A stretch of DNA of 64,000 bases. Origin: Streptomyces venezuelae (GTDB taxonomy: Bacteria > Actinomycetota > Actinomycetes > Streptomycetales > Streptomycetaceae). Below, piece by piece: positions 25,281 through 33,678 of this stretch. Made by a program: the position numbers and the translations under genes. The stretch is from positions 8,364,501-8,428,500 of the forward strand of contig NZ_CP029194.1 of assembly GCF_008642375.1 (NCBI RefSeq), read 5' to 3'. Each line of letters begins with the position of its first letter. Positions within the stretch are counted from its first letter, which is position 1. Below the pieces are notes generated by a model. That model did no database searches and was not told the origin of the DNA. It worked only from the letters and a program-made list of their open reading frames with translations.

Positions 25281-25649
25281 TCATTCCGCCCCGTGCACCG
25301 CGATGCCCAGGAGGAGTACGGCGACCGACAGCGCCAGGAGGACGAGCGCCCCGCCGATCCGGAGGTCGCCGACCCGCAGATGCGCGCCGAGCGCCCCGAG
25401 GAAGTACAGCACCAGCCCCACCCCTGCCGCCGTCCCGATCCACGGGACGGCGATCCCCGCCAGCAGCCCGGCCGAACCCGCCGCCAGACATGCCCCCAAC
25501 GGCACCATCCATGTCCGCGGCACGCTCACCCGGTCCGCGATCGCGGCGATCGACGGGTGCCGGACGAAGTCCAGACAGGCGCCGTACGCGAGGACTGCGG
25601 CGGTGAGCACGGTGAGGACGACGTACACGGCGAACACGGAAACCTCCAT
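25281..25649 (-). CDS. DoxX-like small membrane protein
   Basis: A 122-residue protein with four predicted transmembrane helices, fitting the DoxX-like family of small integral membrane proteins (VYVVLTVLTAAVLAYGA, WMVPLGACLAAGSAGLLAG, GLVLYFLGALGAHLRVGD). Some relatives work with redox or thiol stress enzymes, but none of those lies here. ATG 25649 is used. GTG 25688 has a better upstream purine run and would add 13 residues. The gene diverges from the LysR regulator at 25745 across fewer than 100 bases, the classic arrangement for a LysR target. Confidence 0.75.
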   Translation of the reverse strand: MEVSVFAVYVVLTVLTAAVLAYGACLDFVRHPSIAAIADRVSVPRTWMVPLGACLAAGSAGLLAGIAVPWIGTAAGVGLVLYFLGALGAHLRVGDLRIGGALVLLALSVAVLLLGIAVHGAE

Positions 25650-25744
25650 GGTGAAGAGCCCGACGAGAGGGCGTTCGGCCCTGCTCACCACCCTTCCCGC
25701 GCCCACCGTTGCGGGTCCAATACCTGCATCCATAACCTGACGGC

Positions 25745-26668
25745 ATGGATGTGGACACCCGATTGCTCCGCTACTTCGCCGCCGTGGCCCAGGAGGGCAA
25801 CCTCACCCGCGCCGCGCAACGGCTGTTCATCTCCCAGCCGGCGCTCACCAAACAGATCCGGCAGCTGGAAACGCTCCTCGACGTCCGGCTCTTCACGCGC
25901 TCCCGGGCCGGCATGACCCTCACCGAGCCCGGCCGCGCCCTCGCCGCCGGCGTCCCCGGCCTGCTCGCAGACTGGGACCGGGTGCGCCGCGAGACCCGGA
26001 GCGCTGCCTCGCGCGCCGCCCGTGTCCTGCGTGTCGGCTTCCTCGCAAGCGCCGCCAACGAGCTCACCCCGCGGATCACCGCCGCGTTCGCCGCCCGTCG
26101 GCCTGGCTGGCGCGTGGACATGCGCCAGGCGCCGTGGTCGGACCCCACCGCCGGTCTCGCCGCCGGGGACGTCGACGCCGCACTGCTCCGGCTCCCCTTC
26201 CCCGGCCAGGACGGCCTGCGGACCGAAACGCTGCTGACCGAGGACCGGTGGGCCGTCCTGCCCGACGACCACCCCCTGGCCGACCGTGCCGAGATCCCCT
26301 TCCCCGCACTGTGGGACGAACCCTTCGTCGCCGCCCCGCCCGAGACCGGCCCCTGGCACGACTACTGGCTGGCCGTCGACGCCCGCGAGGGCCGGCCCGT
26401 CCGCATCGGAGCCGTCACCGAGAACCCGGACGACTGGCTCACCGCCATCGCCAACGGCTACGGCATCGCCCTCGCCCCCGCGTCCGCCGCACGCTTCTAC
26501 CCGCGCCCCGGCATCGTCTACAGGCCCGTCACCGGCGTCGCCCCGACCAGCGTCGGCGTCGCCTGGCCGCCCGCCGCCGACACCGACCGAGTCGTCCAGG
26601 ACTTCGTCCGCTGCTGCCTGCAACACCGCCCGCCCGAGGAGCCGGACGGAACGGCTGATGCAGCATGA
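25745..26668 (+). CDS. LysR-family transcriptional regulator
   Basis: A 307-residue regulator. The N-terminal winged helix-turn-helix is classic (RYFAAVAQEGNLTRAAQRL, then SQPALTKQIRQLE). A linker helix and a two-lobed periplasmic-binding-like effector domain follow. LysR proteins normally control the divergent neighbour, here the DoxX-like gene, but no clear T-N11-A operator was pinned down in the short gap. The effector is unknown. The downstream hairpin at 26727-26770 probably ends its transcript. Confidence 0.9.
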   Translation: MDVDTRLLRYFAAVAQEGNLTRAAQRLFISQPALTKQIRQLETLLDVRLFTRSRAGMTLTEPGRALAAGVPGLLADWDRVRRETRSAASRAARVLRVGFLASAANELTPRITAAFAARRPGWRVDMRQAPWSDPTAGLAAGDVDAALLRLPFPGQDGLRTETLLTEDRWAVLPDDHPLADRAEIPFPALWDEPFVAAPPETGPWHDYWLAVDAREGRPVRIGAVTENPDDWLTAIANGYGIALAPASAARFYPRPGIVYRPVTGVAPTSVGVAWPPAADTDRVVQDFVRCCLQHRPPEEPDGTADAA

Positions 26669-26726
26669 CGGGGTGAACCACTGCGCAAGGCCCGCCCTCC
26701 TGACGGATCCGCGTCTTTGTGGTGCC

Positions 26727-26770
26727 GCCTCTGTACGCCGTGAGTGCGGCTTCTCACCGCGTACAGAGGC
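26727..26770. terminator. Two-tier terminator hairpin
   Basis: A perfect 12-bp outer stem (26727-26738 with 26759-26770), one C-C mismatch, and a 5-bp inner stem (26740-26744 with 26753-26757) around an 8-base loop. It sits 58 bases after the LysR stop and also lies past the 3' end of the minus-strand sulfatase remnant, so it may once have served both. Confidence 0.85.
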
Positions 26771-27018
26771 AGCTGCGGCCGCCGGCTGGTCGGTGTCGCC
26801 GTGCCAGGTGGGCCAGCCCAGGAGGCGGGGGCGTCCGGTGGCCCAGGCGCGGGTGTCCGTGCCGATCTCGGCGCTGATGAACTCTTCGAGCAGGGCGGGG
26901 TGTTGTAGCGGGCGACGAGGTCGCGGTGGGCGGGGTCGGCGGCGAGGTTGCGTGTCTCGTTCGGGTCCGCCACGCGGTCGTAGAGGACGACGTCGTTCTG
27001 TGCGTACCTCCCCGACGC
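26771..27018 (-). pseudogene. Sulfatase C-terminal remnant, frameshifted
   Basis: Minus-strand sequence reads LYDRVADPNETRNLAAD, the familiar tail of arylsulfatases, for about 30 codons. It then shifts by one base into LLEEFISAEIGTD and PRLLGWPTWHGD, which continue the same family. The catalytic N-terminal two thirds, including the formylglycine site, are gone, and no stop codon remains before the hairpin at 26770. This is a dead 3' stump of a sulfatase gene, its upstream side cut off next to transposase debris. Confidence 0.72.
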
Positions 27019-27149
27019 TCATGCTGCCTCGATCGCGCCGACCGGGGCACGTGGGGTGGGGCCGGAGGAGCGCCGCCCCCACCGGTGTCCCTGGGAAGGC
27101 TTGAGCGGCTTCACCTTCCGGGAACGCAACGGCCCTGAAGCCTGTCCTG

Positions 27150-27275
27150 CAGAGCCCTTCATGTCGGGGCCGTGATCGACTGTTGTGCTTCTGCTCGTGC
27201 TCACGGCGGTGCGGGATGACCAGGCCGGTGTCCCGGTGGCCGCGGTCGGCGATCAGGGTGGTGCGGCATCTGGGC
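27150..27275 (-). mobile_element. Transposase remnant (IS5-like DDE)
   Basis: The minus strand encodes LIADRGHRDTGLVIPHRRE, close to the conserved IADRGY.G.GL.IPHRR block of IS5-type transposases, then decays. Only about 40 codons survive and no terminal inverted repeat was recognised. The insertion probably truncated the neighbouring sulfatase and the SDR that follows. Confidence 0.6.
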
Positions 27276-27386
27276 GAGATCGGCGACGGCAGGCGCCGGT
27301 TCGTTATGGCCGGGGCCATAGGGCGTACGTCGACATGGCCCCGATCACGCAGGCTTCCGGTAGACGCCCCAACGTCGGAACACGGC

Positions 27387-28223
27387 CGACGCCACCAGAT
27401 CGTCATCGGACGGTCACGTGCCCTCGGACGGTTGGCACTCCTCGCGAGTGCCCGCCTGTGCGGTATCCGGGTGGGAGTGACCGCCACGGCGAGGGATGCG
27501 TCAGCGGTGCTCCGGGCGTACCCGCACGAGCCGGACGGATTGCTGACGGTGAACGCGGACGTGACCGAGCCCGAGCAGCTGATGGCTGCGGTGGAGGCCG
27601 GCCTGGCAGAGTTCGGCCGGATCGACATCGTGGCCAACAACGCCGGTTACGGTCTCATCGGCGCGATCGAGGAGGTCTCTGACAAGGCCGCCCGGGCGCT
27701 GTTCGACGTCAACGTCTTCGGCGTGCTCAACACATTGCGGGCGACCCTGCCGACGTTGCGCGCCCAGCGTTCCGGACACGTCCTGAACATCGGCTCCGTG
27801 GGCGGCTTCGTCACCGCTCCGGCGGCGGGCTTGTACGGCGCGTCGAAGTTCGCCCTCGAAGGCGTCTCCGAGGCGCTTCACGGCGAGCCGGCCCCGCTCG
27901 GCGTCCGCGTCACGATGGTGGAGCCGGCTGGGTTTCGCACCGACTTCCTCAGCAGCTCGGGCATGCAGGTCGAACCGGCCTCCATCGCCGACTACGTCGC
28001 CGGCGCGGGGCCAGTGCGCGAGGCACTCGCCGGATACGACGGCCACCAGCCGGGCGATCCTGTGAAGGCCGCGAAAGCCATCGTCGACATCACACAGGTC
28101 GCCGAGCCGCCGCTGCGCCTGCAGCTGGGCGCGGACGCGATCGAGCGCGTCGAGGCGAGGCTGGATCTCGTACGACGTGAACTCGGCGAATGGCGCCACG
28201 TAGCCCTCTCCACCGGAACCTGA
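27387..28223 (+). pseudogene. Short-chain dehydrogenase with eroded N-terminus
   Basis: From about 27500 the frame is a normal SDR: DVTEPEQL, VANNAGYG, NIGSVGG, YGASK and a C-terminal VEPAGFRTDFL. The first 40 residues are abnormal. The expected TGASRGLGR nucleotide loop reads IGRSRALGR, with extra residues before TATARD, and no start codon with a ribosome site precedes it. The 5' part lies beside transposase debris, so I infer damage by insertion and later drift. In-frame GTG codons at 27471 and 27477 could allow a shortened product lacking the cofactor loop. If the glycine loop still works, the gene would instead be a divergent oxidoreductase. Confidence 0.65.
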
Positions 28224-28242
28224 GCGCCCCCCTGCCGGGGTG

Positions 28243-28743
28243 TCAGCTGCGTGGTGGGTCCGGTGCGAGGGCGATGCTCATCCAGGGCACGGCGTCCCCG
28301 CGGTAGGAGTGGCCGACGGGTTCGATGCCGCGCCGGTCGGTGAGGCTGAACCCGGTCACCATGATCATGTCCGAGTCATCGGCGACGGACACGAGCTGCG
28401 TTCCGCAGCGCGGGCAGAAGCCTCGGCGCAGGGTCGGCCAGGTCGCGTACCAGGTCGGCTCGCCTCCGGGCCCGGTCCAGGTCAGGGACTTCTTGCGGAA
28501 GCCGACCCACAGAACGGCGGGTCCGCCGGAGATGCGTGTCTCGTGCTCGCACGAGCAGAGGTGGGGGTCGTCCGGGGCGCCTGTGACCCGATAGGCGATG
28601 TCGCCGCACTGGCAGTGCCCCGTCCGGACGATCGCGTCAGGCTCGTGTACGACGGCGGTGGCCCGGGGGCCACCGGTGTCTTCGGCGCACATGGCCTGGA
28701 CGGTCGGGGACGGCTGGTCGGAGGCGGGGGAGGTGCTGCTCAT
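28243..28743 (-). CDS. GFA-domain (glutathione-dependent formaldehyde-activating enzyme-like) protein
   Basis: A 166-residue zinc protein of the GFA/Mss4-like fold. Cysteine sites are visible: CQCGD, CSCEHE and FCPRCGTQL. The middle motif of typical GFA proteins is CxxC/CSxC; here CSC is followed by EHETR, a slight variation. Despite the family name, most members have unknown reactions and actinobacteria lack glutathione, so formaldehyde chemistry is doubtful. ATG 28743 has AAGGAA upstream. It follows the tandem-Nudix gene by 52 bases on the same strand and is probably cotranscribed. The C-terminal half has a distinct PVGHSYRGDAVPWM stretch. Confidence 0.82.
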   Translation of the reverse strand: MSSTSPASDQPSPTVQAMCAEDTGGPRATAVVHEPDAIVRTGHCQCGDIAYRVTGAPDDPHLCSCEHETRISGGPAVLWVGFRKKSLTWTGPGGEPTWYATWPTLRRGFCPRCGTQLVSVADDSDMIMVTGFSLTDRRGIEPVGHSYRGDAVPWMSIALAPDPPRS

Positions 28744-28795
28744 ACGGTTCCTTCTCTTGACCCGGGTCCGGCCATGGCCGGGCGACGGCCGGGGG

Positions 28796-29890
28796 CTACC
28801 AGGTCGTGGGGGCGGTGAGTTCGGTGACGGGCCGGCGTACTGCCGCAGGGATGCCGAGGCGCTCGCGGGCCTGGTGGGCGGCCGCGAGCTGGTTGGCGGC
28901 CGGCGGGCCCCAGTCGAAGAGCTCCAGGGCTTGCTCCGGTGTGGCCAGAATCCGGGTGTATGTGTGGCCGGTGGCCGGATCGGTCCTGGCCGGGCCGACG
29001 CCGCCGAGTGCAGCGGCGTACCGGACGCGTGCGTACGGTTTGCCGGGCTCGGAGAGGTACCCGAGGAACACCGACTCGACGAATCCGGCTTCGGCCTCCT
29101 CGCGGGCTTCTCGGCGCAGAGTGGCCACGAGGTCGCCATGGTCGTGGGGTTCGGGTGTCCCGCCGGGGAGGCAGGCGGCCCCGGTGTCGGGCTCGAGGAG
29201 GACGAGGACGCGGCCGTCCGGCGCGAACATCCAGCCCCAGGACTGGCATACGAGGAGGCCGTCCGGGACCGGGCCGGGGTGGAACGGGAGATGGTGCTCG
29301 GCCCTGGCGGTGCGCAGGACACCGGCCTGGTCGAGGACGGTGGGGGCGATCGGGCGGCCGTCCTCCAGGAGGACCGCGCCGGCGGCGTTGATGCGCGCGC
29401 GGAGAGCGGACAACGCACGGCGAGCGTCGCCGGGAGCCATCAGGTCCGGCAGGCGGGCAGGCTCGACGAACTCGATGCTCTCGATCTCGCGTTCAGGCAG
29501 CCGGATGGCAGCGGTCTGCTCGTCGTCCCAGGTGCCGCCGTCGTAGACGTAGAGGATCTCGCCGGGGAATCGCATGGCGGCCGGCGCGCTGGAGCTGTCG
29601 CGGGAGACCCAGTCGACGGCGAGGCCCCGGTCGACGGTCACGGTGACGCCGAGCTCCTCCTCCAATTCGCGGGCGGCTGCGCGGGAGGGGGCTTCGCCGG
29701 GGTCGACGGCGCCGCCCGGCAGGAGGCAGGTGGAGAGGTAGTCGACGTGCTGGACCAGGACCCGGCCTCGTCGGTCGGTGATCAGCACGGAGGTGCCTGC
29801 CCACAGGGCGGCAGAGGCGCGCAGGGCACCGTATGCCTCGTCGGTCATCGACGTGCCGGGCAGCTCGTCAGGGGTGGACGTGGTCGTCAT
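28796..29890 (-). CDS. Tandem Nudix hydrolase (two Nudix domains)
   Basis: A 364-residue protein with two Nudix folds. Domain 1 (about 25-170) has a complete box: GGAVDPGE, then REL.EELGV, matching Gx5Ex7REUxEExGU. Domain 2 (about 200-345) has GGTPEP...RREAREEAEAG; the early Glu falls out of register, so it may bind but not cleave. Nudix enzymes hydrolyse nucleoside diphosphates linked to another group. ATG 29890 follows GGAGAG. The GFA gene lies directly downstream. The substrate is unknown, and the second domain may give specificity or dimerise. Confidence 0.85.
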   Translation of the reverse strand: MTTTSTPDELPGTSMTDEAYGALRASAALWAGTSVLITDRRGRVLVQHVDYLSTCLLPGGAVDPGEAPSRAAARELEEELGVTVTVDRGLAVDWVSRDSSSAPAAMRFPGEILYVYDGGTWDDEQTAAIRLPEREIESIEFVEPARLPDLMAPGDARRALSALRARINAAGAVLLEDGRPIAPTVLDQAGVLRTARAEHHLPFHPGPVPDGLLVCQSWGWMFAPDGRVLVLLEPDTGAACLPGGTPEPHDHGDLVATLRREAREEAEAGFVESVFLGYLSEPGKPYARVRYAAALGGVGPARTDPATGHTYTRILATPEQALELFDWGPPAANQLAAAHQARERLGIPAAVRRPVTELTAPTTW

Positions 29891-30984
29891 GTCTCTCCGA
29901 TCAAAGGGGCTGATGGTGCCGGGGAGAAGCTGCCGTGGGGACGCGTCGGGCGGGGAGCTGGCGCCGGTCGCCCGGGGCGGGGCCCGGCGTGAGCCGGATG
30001 AAGTACTCGGTCCGAATGATCGTGTGGCGGGTGGCTTCGGGCAGGGGGGGCGAGGATGCGGGGCAGGGACCGCTCGTGGGCAACCTCGCCTGGATGGGCG
30101 AGGGCCGCGCGCCCCTTCACCTCGGCCCACGGCCCTCCATCGACGACCGTGGTCACGTACTCGTCAGGGACGGGCGGTACGGATGAACAACTCCTTCGTG
30201 CAGAGGTGGCAGTTGGCGTGGCCGCCGGGAACACCGCGACGGAGGCGCTCGGACCAACGCGCTCGCGGCTGCCGAGCTCAGTTGGCATGCGGGGAGTCGC
30301 ACCGGGACCTGTCGTACGGTTGCGGTTGCCCGCGCTGCGGCACCGTCGTGAACGAACCGGCGCGCCTCCTCCATCTCCTCGGTCATGACCCCGTCCTGCG
30401 ATCCGACGGTCAGCGTCCGGGGCAGCGCGGTCAGCGAGGCGGCCCGGCGGCCCGCACCCTTGCTTCCGCGAGCTTCTTCGTCGACGTACTGGCTGATGTC
30501 GACCACCTGTACCGGAGGCGGCAGACGGGATCACTGGGCACCGAAAATCGGCGTACGTGCGGCCGCAGGGCCGTCGCCGTTCGAATCCTGAGGCGTACAT
30601 GGGCTGGACGGCTGCGGGATGCATCATGTTCTCCGTGGGGCGAGTTGGGGTGTCGGGTGGCTCAACGACGCAGGGTTGCATCTCGAACACATGTGATTCG
30701 GACGGCATTCGAACCCCAGAAGTAGGCGAAAGCGCGTTCGTGCTCAATGCATCGACCCAAGCGGGACAGGGGCACTGGTCGATGCCGGGCGTGGCCGAAA
30801 CGCCGATGCCGAGGACGTGTGACGCGCAGGCGAGTCCGACCGGTCTGGGTGCCGGCGCACTTCCCGCCCGCCAGGACCGGTGTTCAGTTGCAGGTCACCC
30901 GGGCCGTACACGCTGCGGCATGACGCAAGGTCCTCGCTGCGGCGAGCGGAAGGGGTAGTCGCACACCGTCACCCCGCCCGCACC
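29891..30984. other. Gene-poor degenerate stretch
   Basis: About 1.1 kb upstream of the Nudix gene with no convincing gene. Several open frames cross it on the minus strand, for example one starting VVDISQYVDEEARG near 30506, but they lack ribosome sites and keep no steady codon bias. A TTCGAATCC motif near 30590 looks like a tRNA T-loop but its stem does not pair. It reads as decayed sequence. Confidence 0.5.
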
Positions 30985-31227
30985 TTGCCCCATGCCCGCG
31001 GAGGCACCGCCCGCCCGTACAAGGACCCCAACATCCGGGCCGTGAAGGAAGCCGGCTGGATCACGGTCACCTGCCCCTCGCTGCGGCGACCGCCCCGACA
31101 CCTGTTGCACCGTCCGCACCCCAAGGCCACCATCGTCGAGGCGGCGATCCCGCACCAGGAACGCCCCCCGGTCATCCGCCGCGCGCTCGCCGCAATGACC
31201 GCCCGGAAGAAGCTCGAGAAGCAGTAG
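30985..31227 (+). pseudogene. 3' fragment of an unrecognised gene
   Basis: About 80 plus-strand codons ending at TAG 31227 have strongly G/C third positions. They read RPYKDPNIRAVKEAGWITV, later ATIVEAAIPHQERPP and a lysine-rich end ARKKLEKQ. No start or ribosome site was found and the sequence loses coding character upstream. The family is not recognised. A hairpin at 31288-31326 could be its terminator. Confidence 0.4.
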
Positions 31228-31287
31228 GGCTGCTGACACTCCGCCCGGCGTGCGCTGGGGGGCCAGTCGACGGATGATGGCAGTAGA

Positions 31288-31326
31288 GCCCGCCCGGGAA
31301 GCCGTCGCACGTTGCACCGGGCGGGC
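31288..31326. terminator. Hairpin after the gene fragment
   Basis: A 10-bp G/C stem (31288-31297 with 31317-31326), extended by AGAG/CTCT past a small bulge, around a 19-base loop. It follows the fragment ending at 31227 by 60 bases and resembles an intrinsic terminator without a U tract, as is usual in Streptomyces. Confidence 0.55.
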
Positions 31327-31495
31327 GCTCTGCTGAACCGGCGGGATGGTTGAAGCAGCGGGTCTTGGGCGGCGAATCCGCCCTCAGCAGTCCCGTGAGC
31401 GGTACCCCGCCGGCACTCCAGCCGTGGTGAGTGATCTTGCTGACTGGGCTGGTCGGTGAGCTCCTGAGTTGGCCGGTCCCATGCTCGGTACCGGC

Positions 31496-31536
31496 CCCGG
31501 TGAGTGTCGTCGGGCCGGAGTCCGGCACTCACCGGG
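31496..31536 (-). terminator. Terminator of the GNAT gene
   Basis: A perfect 11-bp stem (31496-31506 with 31526-31536), with a small inner CCGG hairpin in the loop, begins nine bases past the acetyltransferase stop codon on the minus strand. Confidence 0.8.
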
Positions 31537-31544
31537 ACCGTCGA

Positions 31545-32078
31545 TCACATGGGGAGCGAGAGCAGGCGGACCTCTCCGGCAGGCCAATGCGCGCCGCCGC
31601 GCAGGGGCGTCCACATGGTCCGCAGCGGCATGATCACGGGCCCGCCGGGTTGTTCGACGTGGACGTCCTGCTCAAGCGGTCGCCAGTTGAGTCGGCGGTA
31701 GAGCGGGACGAGGGGTGGACGGCAGAAGAGGAGCCCCCACTGTGGGCCCATCGTCCGTGCGTGGTCCAGGGCCGCCGATACGACGGACCGAGCCAGTCCG
31801 TGGCCCCGCAGGTCCGGAGCGACAGCCACCCCGCCGACGCCCACCACCTGCGTGTCGACGCCGTCGATCGACAGGGGGAGTCGGAGCAGGCCGGCGTGCG
31901 CGACGAGGCGCCCCTCCTGCCTGATGCCGAAATGATCTTTCTTGGGTAGCCAGGTCAACCCGGCGTCCGCGACGCCGAAGGGATCGGCGCTGTCGCCGAG
32001 GATCTCGGTCTGGTCGGCCTTCGAATACTTCATGAGCCGCACCACAGTTGGCGATGCGGAAGAGTGGTGATCCGTCAT
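31545..32078 (-). CDS. GNAT-family N-acetyltransferase
   Basis: A 177-residue acetyl-CoA-dependent acetyltransferase. The GNAT core is clear: VGVGGVAVAPDLRGHGLA holds the motif A pyrophosphate loop (R/Q-x-x-G-x-G/A, here RGHGLA), with strands and a WGLLFCRPPLVPLYRRL segment after it. It should transfer acetyl from acetyl-CoA to an amine of an unknown substrate such as an antibiotic, polyamine or protein terminus. ATG 32078 is chosen with GAAGGGA upstream. The gene stands alone between degenerate regions, ends in its own terminator and looks intact. Confidence 0.84.
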   Translation of the reverse strand: MTDHHSSASPTVVRLMKYSKADQTEILGDSADPFGVADAGLTWLPKKDHFGIRQEGRLVAHAGLLRLPLSIDGVDTQVVGVGGVAVAPDLRGHGLARSVVSAALDHARTMGPQWGLLFCRPPLVPLYRRLNWRPLEQDVHVEQPGGPVIMPLRTMWTPLRGGAHWPAGEVRLLSLPM

Positions 32079-32385
32079 CTCGCCATGATCCCTTCGTGTC
32101 GCCTCCTGGCCAATCAAAGAATCCAGGACGGCCAAACGACGTGCCCGGTCGCACGGGCGGTGGTTGGTGCGCGTACAGGTGCGGCCACCGCTGATCAGCA
32201 GTGTGCGAAGACAGAAGATCACGCGATGGCCCCAGGCTGGGGCGATTGTCGCGATCGTGCTGGGCGGCATCTTCGGCGCCTTCCTGGTCCGCCGAAGGAC
32301 TCGCCGCCTACCAGCGCGATGCCATGACCGTGTACGCCGATGCCCGGCTGAGCTGACCGCACGCGCCTAAGGGCCGTGCGGCGGG
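32079..32385. other. Degenerate region with a 3' gene stump
   Basis: About 300 bases between the GNAT start and the transposase remnant. One plus-strand stretch (about 32285-32357) reads AAYQRDAMTVYADARLS before a TGA, which looks like the genuine end of a lost coding sequence of unknown family. A hydrophobic run in another frame (AGAIVAIVLGGIFGAFLV) precedes it. No intact gene was seen. Confidence 0.4.
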
Positions 32386-32800
32386 TCATGAGCGCAGCCA
32401 GAGGCAAATGGCTGCGACGGTCACGGTGCCGTGGGAGATGTATGCCCTCTGATCAATTCGGGTGGCTACGGCGCGGAAGCCCTTGAGGGCGTTGATCGTT
32501 CGCTCGACTTCGTTCCTGCGTTTGCAGAGCGTCTTGTCGAAGCCGGTGGGCCGACCCCCGGCTGCCGCGGTGCTGCCTGTTGGCTCGCTGGTTTCTCGCT
32601 TCGGGGATGGTGTGCTTGATCTGGCGCCTGCGCAGGTACCGTCGGTTACGACGGGATGAGTACGCCTTATCGCCGCTGAGGTGATCGGGCCGGGTGCGCG
32701 GGTGACCGCCACCCGGCCGTGGTACGCGAACGCGCTCGAGGACCGGGATCAACTGAGGTGCGTCACCCCACTGGCCTGGCGTGATCAGCTTGCCTACCGG
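32386..32800 (-). mobile_element. IS5-family transposase remnant, truncated and frameshifted
   Basis: The 3' part of an IS5-type transposase. One minus frame reads PDHLSGDKAYSSRRNRRYLR and IKHTIPE, then a one-base shift continues in GFDKTLCKRRNEVERTINAL and KGFRAVATR, ending in WLRS and a stop. These are the C-terminal DDE (Asp/Glu) blocks; the first two thirds and the left inverted repeat are missing. It may have removed sequence upstream of the Nudix gene that follows. Confidence 0.78.
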
Positions 32801-32917
32801 CAGGCGGAGGCCCGCGGCCTCCTGACCGCCGGGGCACGGCCGCTGATCCCCGGGAGGCGGGGGGAAAAGTCGTGGGAAGCCCGCCAGGCCCTGGGGCCCT
32901 CCGAGATACTGGTGGCC

Positions 32918-33454
32918 ATGACAAGCACTCCGCCACCTCCGTCGTTCTCCCGGATCAAGATCCGCACCGGGGCCCTGGTGTTCTGTGGCGATGAAGTCGC
33001 CCTGATCCGCCGCGACCGCGCCGACTCCACCCACTACACACCGCCCGGCGGCAACGTCGAGCACGGCGAGGACCTCAAGGTCGCTCTCGGCCGTGAACTT
33101 GCCGAGGAACTCCTCCTCGACACTGCCCTCGCCGAAGGCGGGGACCTGCTCTGGGTTGTAGATCAGCGCGTCACCCGCCCCGGCCCCACTCCGCCTCCGC
33201 GCAAGCTCCACCTGATCTACCGCTTCCACATCAGCCCCGACGTTCGCGCCACGCTCGCCGAGCAGGAACTGGACGAGCTGCCCGATGGAAGCCACGAGAC
33301 CGGCGTCATCGAGTGGATCGACTACCGCAAGACCGCCGAACTGCCGATCTTCCCGCCCATCGGCCCCGCACTCGCCGCCCTCGCCGACCCTCGCGCCGCT
33401 GTCACCGACGCAGCCCTCGAAGCCGTCACCGACGCGACCTACACCTGGGTGTGA
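32918..33454 (+). CDS. Nudix hydrolase
   Basis: A 178-residue single-domain Nudix protein. The complete catalytic box is present: GGNVEHGE followed by RELAEELLLD, matching Gx5Ex7REUxEExGU. The N-terminal strand KIRTGALVFCGDEVALIRRD is typical, and TPPGG precedes the box. It should hydrolyse a nucleoside diphosphate derivative using Mg2+; the substrate is unknown. ATG 32918 is the natural start. A longer upstream open frame runs into the transposase remnant and is not part of the gene. It is unrelated in detail to the tandem-Nudix protein at 28796. Confidence 0.86.
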   Translation: MTSTPPPPSFSRIKIRTGALVFCGDEVALIRRDRADSTHYTPPGGNVEHGEDLKVALGRELAEELLLDTALAEGGDLLWVVDQRVTRPGPTPPPRKLHLIYRFHISPDVRATLAEQELDELPDGSHETGVIEWIDYRKTAELPIFPPIGPALAALADPRAAVTDAALEAVTDATYTWV

Positions 33455-33678
33455 CCTCCGACCCGCCCCCTGGGGGGCGCCGCCGGCGAGTGGCGGATTG
33501 TCGGGGCTCCCCCTCCTTCGCCACAGGCCGGTTCCCCACGGCGACCCCGGCGGAGGTCTCCTCCCGACCGGGCCACGTCGTCTCCGCTGACACCCGTGAC
33601 AGCTTGACGTGGTGACGGAGCAGTTCCGAGCGTCGTCGGCATGCCCTCCGCGACGCGCGCTCTATTCGCCTCCATGGC
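33455..33678. other. Intergenic gap, convergent genes
   Basis: About 220 bases between the Nudix stop and the end of the ABC permease gene. A short G/C hairpin around 33464-33479 (arms CGCCCC and GGGGCG) could end the Nudix transcript. Nothing else was seen. Confidence 0.4.

Noticed and set aside
30580..30610. tRNA-like T-loop motif TTCGAATCC
   Set aside because: The flanking five-base arms do not pair as a T-stem and no acceptor or anticodon arm can be drawn.
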